A stretch of 64,000 bases of DNA, from contig JAPQWV010000050.1 of NCBI GenBank assembly GCA_027422505.1, positions 3,348,001 through 3,412,000 of the forward strand, in the 5' to 3' direction. Shown piece after piece: positions 1 through 11,278 of this stretch. Both the position numbers and the translations under genes were made by a program. The stretch is from Craterostigma plantagineum (Eukaryota > Streptophyta > Magnoliopsida > Lamiales > Linderniaceae). The notes under the pieces were generated by a model. The model was not told where the DNA came from, ran no database searches, and was given only the letters and a program-made list of their open reading frames with translations. Within the stretch, counting starts at the first letter, position 1; each line of letters starts with the position of its first letter.

Positions 1-283
1 GAGCGACATTCTCATCCTCGTCTGTTATCGTCGGAGTCGGGATCCTCTTCGGGCGGCATACCCCCGCGCAGCCACTCAGACTACGTACGTAATATTAAGT
101 GATTCAGTCTTTGTATGTATAATCAATTTTTATATTTATCAATTCTGTGTACAGTGGTACAGCTCGATGTATGCATTGAGCACCGAGATGCTATCTACGC
201 TGCAGCTCCACGACGAGGAGCAGACGGAGCGCTACAGAGAGAAGCTGGACGAAATGAACGACCGCTGGCGCAATGCTCCATGA
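1..283 (+). CDS. 3' end of an unrecognised gene (last two exons)
   Basis: The window opens inside a coding exon read in frame 1. Its residues are rich in Ser, Gly, Pro and His and end in ...PPRSHSDY at base 84. A GTACGT donor follows at 85 and a TGTGTACAG acceptor ends at 154. Joining 1-84 to 155-283 keeps phase 0 and gives a C-terminal tail beginning WYSSMYALSTEML, containing LHDEEQTERYREKLDEMNDR and ending in RWRNAP before TGA at 281-283. The tail is charged and probably helical or coiled coil. I do not recognise the family. The neighbourhood of a MULE transposase makes a transposon-encoded protein possible, but nothing in the visible residues proves it. If the intron is not used, the first exon stops at 100-102. 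Confidence 0.5.
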   Translation, partial: SDILILVCYRRSRDPLRAAYPRAATQTTYVILSDSVFVCIINFYIYQFCVQWYSSMYALSTEMLSTLQLHDEEQTERYREKLDEMNDRWRNAP

Positions 284-339
284 TCTGCTTTTATTTGTCG
301 TTGTCCTTAGTTTGTGTACCGAACACGTACTATTTTTAT

Positions 340-1390
340 TTATATTAATAAAATAATGTAATAGTATAAAATATTAACATATAAAAATAATTAAATATAA
401 AAAATACTAAAAATACGAACAAATAATATTAATAAAAAATTATAATAGTATAAAATAATAACATATAAAATAATAATAATAAGAATAAATTAATACTAAT
501 AATATAAAATAATTGTATATAAAAAATACTAAAAATTAGAACAATATAATACTAATAATATAAAATAATAATATATAAAAAATACTAAAAATAAGAATAA
601 AAAAATACTAATAATATAAAATAATTGTATAAAAAATAACATATAAAAAAAATAATAATAAGAATAAAATAGTACTAATAATATAAAATAATAATATATA
701 AAAAATACAAAAAATAAGAATAAAATAATACTAATAATATAAAATAACAATATATAAAATAACATATAAAAAAAATAATAATAAGAATAAAATAATACTA
801 ATAATATAAAATAACATATAAAAAAAATAATAAGAATAAAATAATACTAATAATATAAAATAATAATATATAAAAAATACTAAAAATAAGAATAAAATAG
901 TACTAATAATATAAAATAATAATATATAAAAAATACTAAAATAAGAATAAAATAATACTAATAATATAAAATAATAATATATAAAATAACATATAAAAAC
1001 AATAATAATAAGAATAAAATAATACTAATAATATAAAATAATAATATATAAAAAATACTAAAAATAAGAATAAAATAATACTAATAATATAAAATAATAA
1101 TATATAAAAAATACTAAAAATAAGAATAAAATAATACTAATAATATAAATAATAATGTATAAAATAACATATAAAAAAATAATAATAAGAATAAAATAGT
1201 ACTAATAATATAAAATAACATATAAAAAAATAATAATAAGAATAAAATAATACTAATAATATAAAATAATAATATATAAAAAAATACTAAAAATAAGACG
1301 CAAAATAATACTAATAATATAAAATAATAATGTATAAAATACTTAATGTTACTATTCATTAATAAAATATATAATACAATATAATACAAC
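340..1390. repeat. AT-rich minisatellite, unit about 55-60 bp
   Basis: About 1 kb of almost pure A/T with short degenerate words repeated head to tail: AATAATACTAATAATATAAA, TAATATATAAAAAATACT, AAAAATAAGAATAAA. Units differ by small insertions and by whether they carry an ATAACATATAAAAAAATAAT segment. It directly abuts the stop codon of the minus-strand OTU exon at 1396. Open frames in it are Phe/Leu/Ile/Tyr low-complexity artefacts and are not genes. Confidence 0.9.
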
Positions 1391-1395
1391 ATGAA

Positions 1396-4124
1396 TTATA
1401 ATAGACCATTCATTCGCATTAACTGCACCCAATGTTCGAATCTGTTCTGATATCTAAGTTCCCACCCGGCAAGTGGACGATCACGATGGATATTCCAATA
1501 CGGATGCAATACGGGCATTGGAAAGTCTGGACATAAATTCAGTCTAATATAATGCCGGTACTCGTCACCAAGGTGCGCTATTACGATAGTTCGGTTCGGT
1601 CCATTGGCAGTCGAAGCGGCACGCAGAGGCAGTATCGTGATAGAATTCAAGTTGATGGTCGATCCATTACCGTACCCGTATAGTGTAACTACAGCGTTCC
1701 AAATAGTGGCCACAGCCCACAGATCGCACGGTGTCAACATCCAGTGGTTTTCCAAGCAAGGTCCCCCTTCCCGGCGTATACGACGCAACTGCATTTCCAA
1801 TGAATCACCGTAGTACAATGGCGAGTAAAGATCCCAATGGGCCTCGATTTCGTTCGCGACGTTATTCCTTACGGTGACCCATTCTTCTTCGTCATATCCG
1901 CAGTTTCCGTCAGCCACGACATCATTAACACTAACTATATACGGATGGATGACTGATGTTACGTGGTACTGCAAGCGGCCGTGGAAGAAGTTGGATTCAA
2001 CTGTATAAAAAATTATACCGGATTAGAGATGCATCCATATACTATTTTTATGAGTGAAAAAACAGAAGTACCTGTCTCGCCAGTAGAACTACGAGATCGC
2101 TTCGCAGATGATGATGAGGTACGGCCATGACTGCTACGACCCTGGCTGCTACGACTGGTACTGCTGCGCCCTCCGCTGCGTTCCCCCTTTGGGATTGCGT
2201 ACTCCCAAGCACTCCGATCACGTTTCGTCGAGTCTCTTTTCTTTGGCCTACCTTTTACAGATGTCTTAACAGCAGGCGCGGTCCACTCTTGATCCTCGGG
2301 ATAGAGATGTTCGTGAACTACTCGATGGAGGCCACGCATAACGGCGGGATCGCGACCTTCTGCCTCACGCACAAGATCGGCTAAGCGCTCTTGATCAGAA
2401 ATATCGGGCACTACTCCCTCGCCGATTGTGAGTGTCCTCCAGAAGTCGTGCAAGCATTCTACCGATACTGGGTAGTTGTTGTCCACGCATTGCTGAAGCT
2501 CGCAGGCACATGGTAGTTGGTGCGTACGTCGTACTACACATCCGCACCTGGAGTAAACCTCATCCGACAACTCTTTGGCCCGCCGCAGCTCATTTCCCAT
2601 AATTTTTATTGCATGGTGTGAAACTCTGTATAACAATGTTAGGAATGGAAATCCTGACATCGGAATAGGTCATTTCGACCGGGACTCCTCAAGTGTCTGC
2701 ATGTCAAGATTAAAATATTATTCGATAAGGATAAGAGAGACGTAATAATAATTAATTTACCTTTCTGATGCGAATCAACTGGTTCTGAATCTGCTCGTTC
2801 ACCTTCACCCATACGGTGTCAAGCGACCCAGTGGCCGAGTTCAGCCATCCTTTCAGTTCGCTATGAGCACTCTCCACACGACATGTAGTGGTGTTCCCGA
2901 AATGAAGCACATGGTTCGTCCAAGCTCTGGCGAACTTCTCCTTATTCACCAACCACGTCTGCTCAACTTAAGTAACGATTTCTGAGTCTTGTAGCCAGCG
3001 CAGACGCATGTCATTCACTGCATTCTCATATTCGTCAACCGTCGGAGCTTCCACGACTGCTTTCCAGGACTTGTGCGTGAAGTGAGCTGCGGTCTTTTTG
3101 CTATTCCCCCCAACCTATAAACTTTGTTCTCCACATCTTTATAAATATGCCACGTGCACAGCAGATGGTGAGAATGGGGAAATACCATATGTACCGGTCG
3201 AACAAGGCCTAACTCACGATCAGTGACAATCGCCGACGGGTGGACAACTGGCCCTAGAATATCCCTGATAGACTGCAACATCCACCGGTAACTGATCTCG
3301 GTCTCGTCCTCCATGACGGCAAACCCACACAGAAAGTTGTGATTACAGGGAGTCATCCCTATAATCTCAACAAGAGGCATCTTATATCTATTGGTCTTGT
3401 ACGTCGAGTCAATCCCAATAAAATAAGGATACGTCCTCAGCAGTGCGAGTGACTCCGGGTGTGCGAGAAAGACATGTGTCAGCATATTAGTCTCCTCGTC
3501 TCTTCTATATTCAACAAAATATCCGGACTCTGTCGCCTGGTGCATCAACTGGCTCACCACGTCTCGACCCTCAGAATATTGCTTCTTCAAACGATCTCTG
3601 TAGTTATAAATATGTCGGATCGTCGCGTTATCTACGCTGTGTCGAGCCCTCATCGCTGAGAGGATATGTGATGGTTTCGCTTGCGCAGCACTCATTTCCT
3701 CTACGACCTTCTTTGCCTGGGTGCTTAACCCACTCGTCTGGCGGTGTCCCTCGGGATAATGTATCAGAGGGTGATTGTGCGTGGATTTTTCAGGTGGGCC
3801 CGTACGAATGAACCATTCCTTAGTAGCTGGATCTTGCTGGGCTATGACTACAAACGGACACCTGCACTTGTTAGACTTCGACAGCCTCTCTAATTCATCC
3901 TCCTTGCCTCTATAACGTTCTCCGCGAGAACATCTAATCAATTTTTTTGTTCCTAATTTCTTGTGCGACGAAATTATCACCTCGAAACCAAGACCAATAG
4001 CGACGCCTTTCGCCCAGTTAATGGCTTCCACGTCGGTTGAAAATCGTCCTCCTTCGCGAAAATGCCGACTGTAGTTTATCCCGTCGCCCGTGGAATCCTC
4101 CAGGACACTCTCCAAGTCTGACAA
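1396..4124 (-). pseudogene. Decayed Mutator-like transposase with SWIM finger and OTU protease domain
   Basis: Read from 4124 downward. Residues 1-130 form a FAR1/WRKY-GCM1-like DNA-binding region (CRCPFVV, HNHPL). A MULE transposase core follows, with the first Asp in FIGIDSTYKTN and the second in VTDRELGL, then LLCTWHI. A further exon at 2660-2013 has the SWIM zinc finger (CGCV...THQLPCACEL) and an Arg/Ser-rich tail. The last exon (about 2001-1396) is an OTU-type cysteine protease domain with DGNCGY and a later HY motif. The gene is broken three ways: a frame change at a six-C run (3106-3111), an in-frame stop at 2968-2970, and a TGA in the exon just upstream of the SWIM segment (about 2670). 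Likely introns are near 2760-2690 and 2075-2001. The OTU exon runs straight from DGNCGY into DEEEW, so the residues that normally follow the catalytic Cys seem deleted. It is a transposon relic, not a host gene. Confidence 0.85.
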
Positions 4125-4149
4125 AAAAAAAATTAATAACCAAAATCAA

Positions 4150-4360
4150 ATTTCGGTCAACCTAAGAGGCCGAAGCCGGATTTCGGTCACCTCTGTCGTA
4201 GCCGAAGCCGGATTTCGGCCGCGACAGTCGTAGCCGAATCCAAATTTCGGCTACTACAGTCGCGGCCAGGGCGACCGAAATTGATTTTCGGTCATCACAA
4301 GGATTGACCGAAATTGTTGTTCGGTCACCCCTTGTGTTGACCGAAATTATGTTTCGGTCG
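4150..4360. repeat. 33-bp palindromic repeat array upstream of the MULE gene
   Basis: Six to seven units of the form GACCGAAATTnnnnTTCGGTC occur at about 4169, 4201, 4233, 4272, 4306 and 4339, plus a half unit at 4150. Each is its own inverted repeat of about 20 bp, separated by 12-14 bp. The spacing is close to 33 bp, so the minus strand stays open and reads an 11-residue repeat around DRnnISVN. Units nearest the transposase have the variant GCCGAAGCCGGATTTCGGCC. It probably belongs to the 5' part of the MULE. The role is unknown; repeated transposase-binding sites are one possibility. Confidence 0.75.
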
Positions 4361-4624
4361 GGGCGAAATTTTCGCTCGAATCCGACCGTTTTTCGAGAAT
4401 TCACGTCTATAAAACGAAATTTACGAGAATTTGATTACCATCCGCTCCAATAGACGCTTTCTTTTGACTTTTCCATTTCCCAAATAGACGATTCATTGCG
4501 ATTTGAACGTTTTTGTTGTTTTGTTTGAGTCTCATTTGAATGTTTAATTGCTATATGAAAATTGTGGTTTGGAAAAGGACTTTAAATAGAAATTTAAATT
4601 CAAAAGGGCAAAATCGTCTTTTTT

Positions 4625-4672
4625 CAGCCCTTTAGGGGGCGGTGACTAGGAAAAAGGGGGCGGTGAATAGCA
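4625..4672. other. Repeated GGGGGCGGTGA motif, possible element end
   Basis: AGGGGGCGGTGACTAGGAAA is followed directly by AGGGGGCGGTGAATAGCAAT. A duplicated G-rich word of this kind next to transposon-like sequence may mark the outer end of the MULE whose coding strand runs away from here. I could not find a matching inverted copy beyond 1396, so this stays tentative. Confidence 0.3.
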
Positions 4673-4744
4673 ATTCAGAAACAAAAAAAAACCCAAAACG
4701 TGAATTTAACGATATAGCAATTAACAGTTGAAAGTCAAATCTAA

Positions 4745-4849
4745 TTAATACATACTCAAATAAGAACAATAAGGAGCTGATGAGGTTGTTGTGCAGAAGA
4801 TAGCAGTGAAGAGCAGAAGAAGAAGCAAAACGGATGCCTTAACGTTCAT
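4745..4849 (-). CDS. Putative signal-peptide exon of a small secreted protein
   Basis: On the minus strand an ATG at 4849 opens MNVKASVLLLLLLFTAIFCT..., a textbook signal peptide: Lys near the N-terminus, a run of six Leu, then a small-residue cleavage region TTTSSAP. A (TA)n TATA-like tract lies at about 4879-4896, some 30 bp upstream. The frame ends after 34 residues. The sequence GTATGTATTA just before the stop is a good splice donor, so this may be the first exon of a longer secreted peptide whose later exons are gone or replaced by the MULE sequence below 4700. I see no mature-peptide motif beyond one Cys pair (FCT, PYCS). An intact short peptide gene is the alternative. Confidence 0.35.
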   Translation of the reverse strand: MNVKASVLLLLLLFTAIFCTTTSSAPYCSYLSMY

Positions 4850-4884
4850 ATTAATTGTCGTTTTAGATTTCGAAACGATATATA

Positions 4885-5290
4885 TATATATATATAGAAG
4901 AGAGATGTTTGCTATTGTGCCACCTACCGTAAGCAGCAACCGTGAACTCCAGTAGTAAATCTCTCGATTTCCGATGCTGCCATCACCTCCGCCGACCATC
5001 TCAGATATATTTTCACCTAATCACCCTCTCCAACACGTCGATTTTTAAGAAAAATTCATCATCGTAGTATGTCGTCCATACGTGAGTAAATCGGTGATGA
5101 TTTTCTTAAAAATCGACATGTTGGAGAGGGTGATTTAGGTGACAATATAACTGAGATGGTCGACAGAGGCGATGGCAGCGTCGGAGATCGAAAAAAGGCA
5201 GAAAATCGAGAGATTTACTATCGGTGCTCACGGTGGTTGCTCAAGGTATAGGTGGACACCATAGCAAACCTCTCTATAGATATATAACCG
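4885..5290. repeat. Fold-back inverted repeat, about 190-bp arms
   Basis: The left arm (about 4890-5062) and right arm (about 5090-5290) are imperfect inverted copies around a loop of about 27 bp (5063-5089). Shared words include CACCCTCTCCAACA/TGTTGGAGAGGGTG, CCATCTCAG/CTGAGATGG, AATCTCTCGATTT/AAATCGAGAGATT and TTTGCTATTGTG/CACCATAGCAAA. The left arm is the upstream and 5' leader region of the putative secreted-peptide exon, so the right arm looks like an inverted duplication of that promoter region. It could fold into a long hairpin RNA if transcribed. Confidence 0.8.
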
Positions 5291-6150
5291 AAAATCATTT
5301 GTAGATAGAGATGATAGATAGATACGTGTGTTTTGTATATGTATGACTTGATAGATCACCATCTTAAGTTTTACTACTTTTGCCTTTTGAGGGATCATTT
5401 TGATAAAGTAAATAAACGTGAGTATGCATGCCTTAGATTGATACGTGTTAGGTTTAGGTTGTTCCAAGTCAGCCTAACATTATAACACTGTCGAGAAAAT
5501 TGACATTGCTAGTAGCGATCAATAATAAGGCAGACATCGTAACATGTCCATTTAAGGCCGAAAAAATTATTTCTGACCATATAAGAAAATAATAGGTAGA
5601 TCAATGAATCTATTCACTAACATCACCTTTTTTTTTTCTTTTCAAGTAATCCCCACCCAATACAATGCAACTGTTTTTTCAAGCTAATGTTCTTTCAATT
5701 GCAAGAAAATCTCAAGAGAAGAAAGCAATTTTATTAGATTCTTGTTCTAAACCTAAGCTAACGAAGTACAAAATATACCACCATTTCCATTTTTTCTTAT
5801 ATTTTCTTGTTGCAATATTTCATTATAACATCGTTTATTTGGGAGAAAGGTAAAAAATAAAAATAAGCAAGACTCTCGTGAATCATCCACAAATCTTGCA
5901 ATTTAAAAAAAAGAATCCAAAAAGTCGCCAATTATCAGCAAGATTTAGAATCCACAAGGAATGTTTTAAAATCCATGCACAAATTGAATAAAAAATGGAA
6001 TATAATTATGGGACAGATTGATCCGTCCCGCCGGTCCACGGAAGTTTAATTTTTTATTAGGGAGCTAAGTAATTCTTTTTTTTAACTTTATATAATTTAT
6101 TCAAACACTTCTAGGCGGATTCCTTTCTTATCTAACATTAGACGTATAAG
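5291..6150. other. Intergenic, no feature seen
   Basis: AT-rich unique-looking sequence. No open frame with recognisable content, no tandem repeat and no structural RNA seen. Confidence 0.6.
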
Positions 6151-6376
6151 TTTATTAAAGAGTTAATTTCGTTTCAGCCTCACTTAATCAAGTTTCATTT
6201 GAATTCAGCCCCAATTGCTTTAAATTTCAATTTAAAACACCCATTTCAAGTTTGTCTTAGAGTTAAGGACCCAATTGTGCTAAAAAGACCAATTTGCCAT
6301 CCACTGTTGCGAAAATTTACATATATATGCCATCATCCCTCACGTTCTATTTTTGGTCCATTTTCGATTCTTCCAA

Positions 6377-7800
6377 CACCCAAAACGCTCCGAAATCTCT
6401 GAAATCTTCAACGTTATTGAGCAAAAAAGGTAAAGTCGAGCTCAATTTCTCATGGGTCCTCGTAACCAACGGAAATTTTCTATGTTATGTTGCAATAATG
6501 TTTTAAACTATATTTGAAAATTTTGCTACAAACACGAGTGAAATCTTAACTTTTGTGCTCGAGTAACGTGGATTCAACCAACTCGGATGTGAGTTTGAGT
6601 AATCGACACGAATTATCAACGAATTTGGCCGCGACCTAATATCCAAACATTTTCAATTTCAGTAACAAATCACTTTATCTGGGTACCATTTTTTGCTCGT
6701 ACGGAAACTCTACCAATAGAGCCTATACCAGATTCTTAACATTGAGGAATAAATGTTGCCCAGTAATAACAAATAATTTCAGTAACACGTCACTTTATCT
6801 AGGTACCATTTTCTACTATTTTGGAAACCCTACCCTAAAAACAATAACAGATTCCTAACATTGAGGAATAAATGTTGTCTCATATATAACAAATAACGAG
6901 AAGACAATAACAATTTGTTTCTTATAATAACTACATGCAACTAGTCGGAATAGGGCATCAAGAGGAAGATCAAAAATTCGTACGACACCCAAAACTCTCT
7001 GAAATCGCAGAAATCTTCAACGTCAGTAATCGAAAAAGGTAAAACCGATCTCAATTTCTCATGGGTCCTCATAAACAAGGACAATTTTTGATGTTAAGTT
7101 GGAGTAATGCTTCAAACATAATTCGAAAATTTTGGTAAAAAAACAAGTGAAATCTCGACTTTTATGCTCGAATAATGATTATTCACACCAATTCGGATGT
7201 GGGTCTTAGTAATCGACATGAAATAACAACGAAATTTGCTACGAGCTAAGATCGAAATATTTTAAATTTCAGTAAAACATCACTTTATCTGGATACCATT
7301 TTCTGCAAGTTCCAAAACTCTACCTTCAAAAATCGTAACCGATTACTAATAAATTGTAACAAGTCTTGCCTCATCTATAACAAATAATAAAAAACAATAA
7401 CGGTTTGTTTCCTATAATTACTACATGCAACTGGTATGGACTAAGGTGTCAAGAGAAAGATAAAAAATTCGTATGCTATCCAAAACTCCCCGAAATTGAA
7501 GAAATCTTCAACGTTAGTAATCGGAAAAGGTAAAACCGATCTCAATTTTTCATGGGTTCTCATAAAGAAGGAAAATTTTCGATGTTATGTTGGAATAGTG
7601 CTACAAACCCATTGGTAAAAAAAACTAGTGAAATCTCGAATTTTATGCTCGTGGATTCACACCAATTCGGGCGTGGGTCTTAGAATCGACAATAATTATC
7701 GATGCTAGTCACGGAATAACGACAAATTTTGATGCGAAATATTGGAACGTTTGTCAATTAAAAAGTTGGTTGGTAACACTTCATTTATTCTGAGTAACAA
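6377..7800. repeat. Three degenerate direct repeats (about 0.5-0.6 kb) in the MULE-like element
   Basis: The box GAAATCTTCAACGT occurs at 6401, about 7010 and 7501. Each time it is followed by AAAAGGTAAA, CTCAATTTCTCATGGGT and a GATGTTATGTTGGAATAATG-like segment. Spacings are about 609 and 491 bp. The third copy is truncated. Confidence 0.85.
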
Positions 7801-7984
7801 TTCACGCATTCTAGGTAACACATAAGTAAGAACATTCTAGAAGGTTCTAGATTGTCAGAGATATTAACAGTACAATAACTTAATATTACCACATTGCCTG
7901 CAAATAATACCACATGTCTGATAAACAATAACAATTTAAACAATGATTATACCACGTTTGTAGCTACGAGAACCACGAAATAGC

Positions 7985-8850
7985 TAATCAATACCACATT
8001 ACTATTTTCGATTAATTTCGTTCGTAAATTCATTTTGTTGGGATGTATAAAATTGAAATTCATGGAAATAGGTGATATGATGAAGCTAAATCAAAAAATT
8101 TCATTAAAAGACGTTTTGGGAATGTTGATATCAATATGTGAAAGTTGAGATCAAAAGTCATGTAAACACATAGCTCTTCTTTCACAAAATATACTAGTAT
8201 CTCTTTTGATGAGACATAAGGTTATGAATTCCATCCCAAATGTATTAAAAGTTCAACATTAAAGCACGAACAACATTTAATAGACCATAAACTCAAAATT
8301 CGAGACATCAAACTAAACAATCGTAGAAAAATGGATTTGTGAGCGTAATTAATGAAATGTTTTAGAATTTACCACATTACCTGCAAATAATACCAGATGT
8401 CTGATATAAAGAAATAATACCAACCGAATTTATGACACATTGTTTGGTACAGATACCACATAATACGCTTTTCAGTACAACATCATTAATTAGACTTATT
8501 TTGTTCGTAAATTCATTTTTTCCCGAATGTATAAGATTATGTTCATGTAAGTATGTGATTTTACTAAGTTAACAAATCAAATTCCCTTAAAGACATGTTA
8601 TGCGAATGTTGATATCAATATGTGAAAGTTGAGATCAAAAGTCATGTAAACACATAGCTCTTCTTTCATAAAATATACTAGTATCTCTTTATGAGAAATA
8701 ACGTTATGAATTCTATCACAACGTATTCAAAGTTCAACATTAAAGCACGAACAACATTTAATAGACCATAAACTCAAAATTCGAGACCTCAAACCCTAAA
8801 CAATCGAAGAAAAAATGAATTTGTGAGCGAAATTAATGATATTAGTAGTG
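7985..8850. repeat. Two direct repeats, period about 484 bp
   Basis: GATATCAATATGTGAAAGTT begins at 8127 and again at 8611. Both are followed by GAGATCAAAAGTCATGTAAA, an ACACATAGCTCTTCTTTCA segment and TTCAACATTAAAGCACGAAC. The intervening ACCACATTACCTGCAAATAA box is also shared (about 7890 and 8371). Confidence 0.85.
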
Positions 8851-9109
8851 TGGTATGAAAAACCTATTATGCAGTATCAATATCTACAATAGTGTTAAAA
8901 ATTGGATTTGTATTGTTATTTTATATCGAAAATTCGGTATTATATGGTAATGTGGTAATATCCCTGACAATATAGAACATTCCGGGTAATGCAATTCCCA
9001 CCTAAATTATTGAGATCCCACCTAAATTATTGAAATCTCGCCTAAAGTGGACAACACAAGTTACACAGAGAATAACAATTAATAACTTACTGATACCAGT
9101 TTCTTATTT

Positions 9110-10330
9110 CGGAAAATTAGGCAAATCCGGCGATTGTATTTTAATTTCGGCAACCATGAGCGATGAACAATAGGCCAGTATTCTGCTTCAACGACTTGTC
9201 AGGATATGGATCTCTCGAATTTGTGCGAAATATCTTCAATTTCGATCGAATCGGGATTCGATTTTCACCGCGTTTTAATTATTTGCGTCAAAAGAATTTG
9301 AAAAATTTACCCGCGAGACCTGAATAACATGATAAACCGTCTAGGACACACCCAACTTGGTTTGGTGCAGGTCGTGCAGATGGAAATAATATATATGATC
9401 GATTGTTTCGATCGAGTTTCCACTGTTACGGTGATACCTGATATTTGGTAAAGGATACCAAATCCAGCTTACTCGAACCTTTTAATCAGTATATACAACA
9501 TATGTCAGCTTACCAATACCAGTTAACTGTATTACAGTGACTGATACCTGACAATCCATACCACATTTTGGAAACAATTGTTTAGGCAGCAATCGGACGA
9601 TTTTAAATTTCGGCAAACATGAGCGACGAACGATAGAGCAAGTACTGTGCTTCAGCGATTTGTTCAGGATATGGGTCTCTCGAATTTGTACAAAATATCT
9701 TCAATTTCGACCGAATCGGGATTTGATTTTCACTGTGTTTCAATTCGTCAAAAGAATTCGAAAATTTACCCGTAAAAATCGAACATTCGAGACCTGAATA
9801 ACATGATAAACCGTCTAGGACACACCCAACTTGGTTTGGTGCAGGACGTGTGTTCGTGCAGATGGAAATAATATATACGATCGATTGTTTCGATCGAATT
9901 TCCACTGTTGTAATGATACCAGATAATTGGCATTCGGTACCAAATCCAGCTTAAAGATACCTTTAAATCAGTATATATACCATATGTCAGCTCACAAATA
10001 CCAGTTAACTGTTTCAGGGTGACAGATACATGACGATCCATACCACGTTTTGAGAACAGATGTTTAGCCAACAATACGACGATTTTAAATTGCTAACCAC
10101 GGTGACGAACAATAGAGCCAATACTGATTCAAAGATTTGTTTAGGTTATGGGTCTCTCGAATTTGTACAAAATATCTTCAATTTCGACCGAATCGAGATT
10201 CGATTTCATCGTATTTTTATTATTTGCGTCAAAAGAGTTCGAAAAATATGCCCGTAAAATCAAACATTTCGAGACCTGAATATCAAAATAAACCCTCGGG
10301 GATAGATTCCGTTTCGTTTCCGACGATCGT
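9110..10330. repeat. Three direct repeats, period about 465-477 bp
   Basis: TCTCTCGAATTTGT begins at 9211, 9676 and 10153, each time inside a matching block (GACGAACAATAG, AATATCTTCAATTTCGA, CGTCAAAAGA). GGACACACCCAACTTGG is shared by the first two copies at 9344 and 9818. Copies end with TACCA-type words (ATACCAGTTAACTG, CCATACCAC). The third copy lacks its second half. Confidence 0.85.
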
Positions 10331-10592
10331 TCGAAAGATCTGCGAGTTTTTTTGTTCGTCAAAAGAATATTTTATTTACTTATTAATATGGTAACGATGA
10401 TAACAGAAAACGGGTTCTGGATACCACTTATTATACAACTTTGTAGGGGTATTTTGGTCAGATCAAGTATTTGGTCCTTTTCTCTAAACTTAAAAGATAT
10501 TGGGTCCTTAAAACCGAGATTTACACTGATAGGGGCTGAATCATGTTTTGAAACTTAAAGATGGGCTGATTCGTAAAAGCCCCTTTATTAAA

Positions 10593-11278
10593 TGGGTGCT
10601 TGGGAGGATTGATACCTGAGGACTCTTAAGTCCCTGAAATTTGATATCATGTTGATGACCGCTTCACTTAAAAGATTAACCCATACGAGAGTTTGTCGCT
10701 TTTTAAAATTATAATTTTATTTTCAAAACGTTTTCATGTATAGGCTGATTTCTTTCAATATAGCCCTAGAAAGGTAAATTTATTAAATGAGTGACCTTTT
10801 TAGTCCCTTAGATCAGCTTATGTTTTTTATTCGAGGGAATTTTTTGGCCTTGGGCAAGTAGGTTTAGTTTAATATCTGGGGGATCCACCGTCATAATACG
10901 ATATTTATTATCGTACATCCGTCCGAATAAATTATATAAAGGGTCTTTTACGAAATATCAAAAGAGATAACATTCTTCCCCAACAAGTGATGTGGTGCTG
11001 TACTGCAGTTGTTACGTTATGTATTGTTTTTAAAATATGGACCAAGTCTTATCGAAAGATATAATACGACATTATTCTTCCCTAAGTAGTCGGCTAATTA
11101 TAATCAATTATCCAGACAGAGTTAATGCGAGCTGTTCCAAAGTGAGCTGTCTCACTGTCTGTGTGTAGTAGTTGAGTAGTAATTGTGTTCACCAATTCAC
11201 TTCATACAACACATTTCCTGCATTCATTTTCTTCAAAGCCAGAAAGAGTTTGCTTCAGTAACATATATCCAAATAGCT
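10593..11278. other. Upstream region of the first NLR gene
   Basis: No gene seen. TATATAAA-like words occur near 10931. The stretch just before the NLR start ATG at 11279 is an ordinary AT-rich leader. It shares little with the leader of the second NLR, so the duplication that made the pair probably started near the coding region. Confidence 0.5.

Larger units (their letters stand above)
6160..10583. mobile_element. Non-coding MULE-like element, 4.4 kb, with 9-bp TSD
   Basis: TTTATTAAA stands directly outside both ends (6151-6159 and 10584-10592), a 9-bp target duplication as Mutator-superfamily elements make. The left end starts GAGTTAATTTCGTTTCAGCC. The reverse complement of the right end starts GGGGCTTTTACGAATCAGCC. 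The similarity continues inward (CATGATTCAGCCCC / TTTGAATTCAGCCCC, then AAGGACCCAAT on both sides), so the terminal inverted repeats are long and degenerate. The interior has no transposase. It consists of three sets of direct repeats and many copies of the words ATACCA/ACCAGT. It is a non-autonomous element that needs a transposase from elsewhere. It shares end sequence and TACCA-rich interior with the elements at 17496 and 58943. Confidence 0.8.

Noticed and set aside
529..1392. Minus-strand open frames rich in Phe, Leu, Ile and Tyr
   Set aside because: They are translations of the AT-rich minisatellite; no start context, no domain.
9603..10558. Several short frames on both strands
   Set aside because: They lie in the direct repeats of the non-coding MULE-like element and match nothing.
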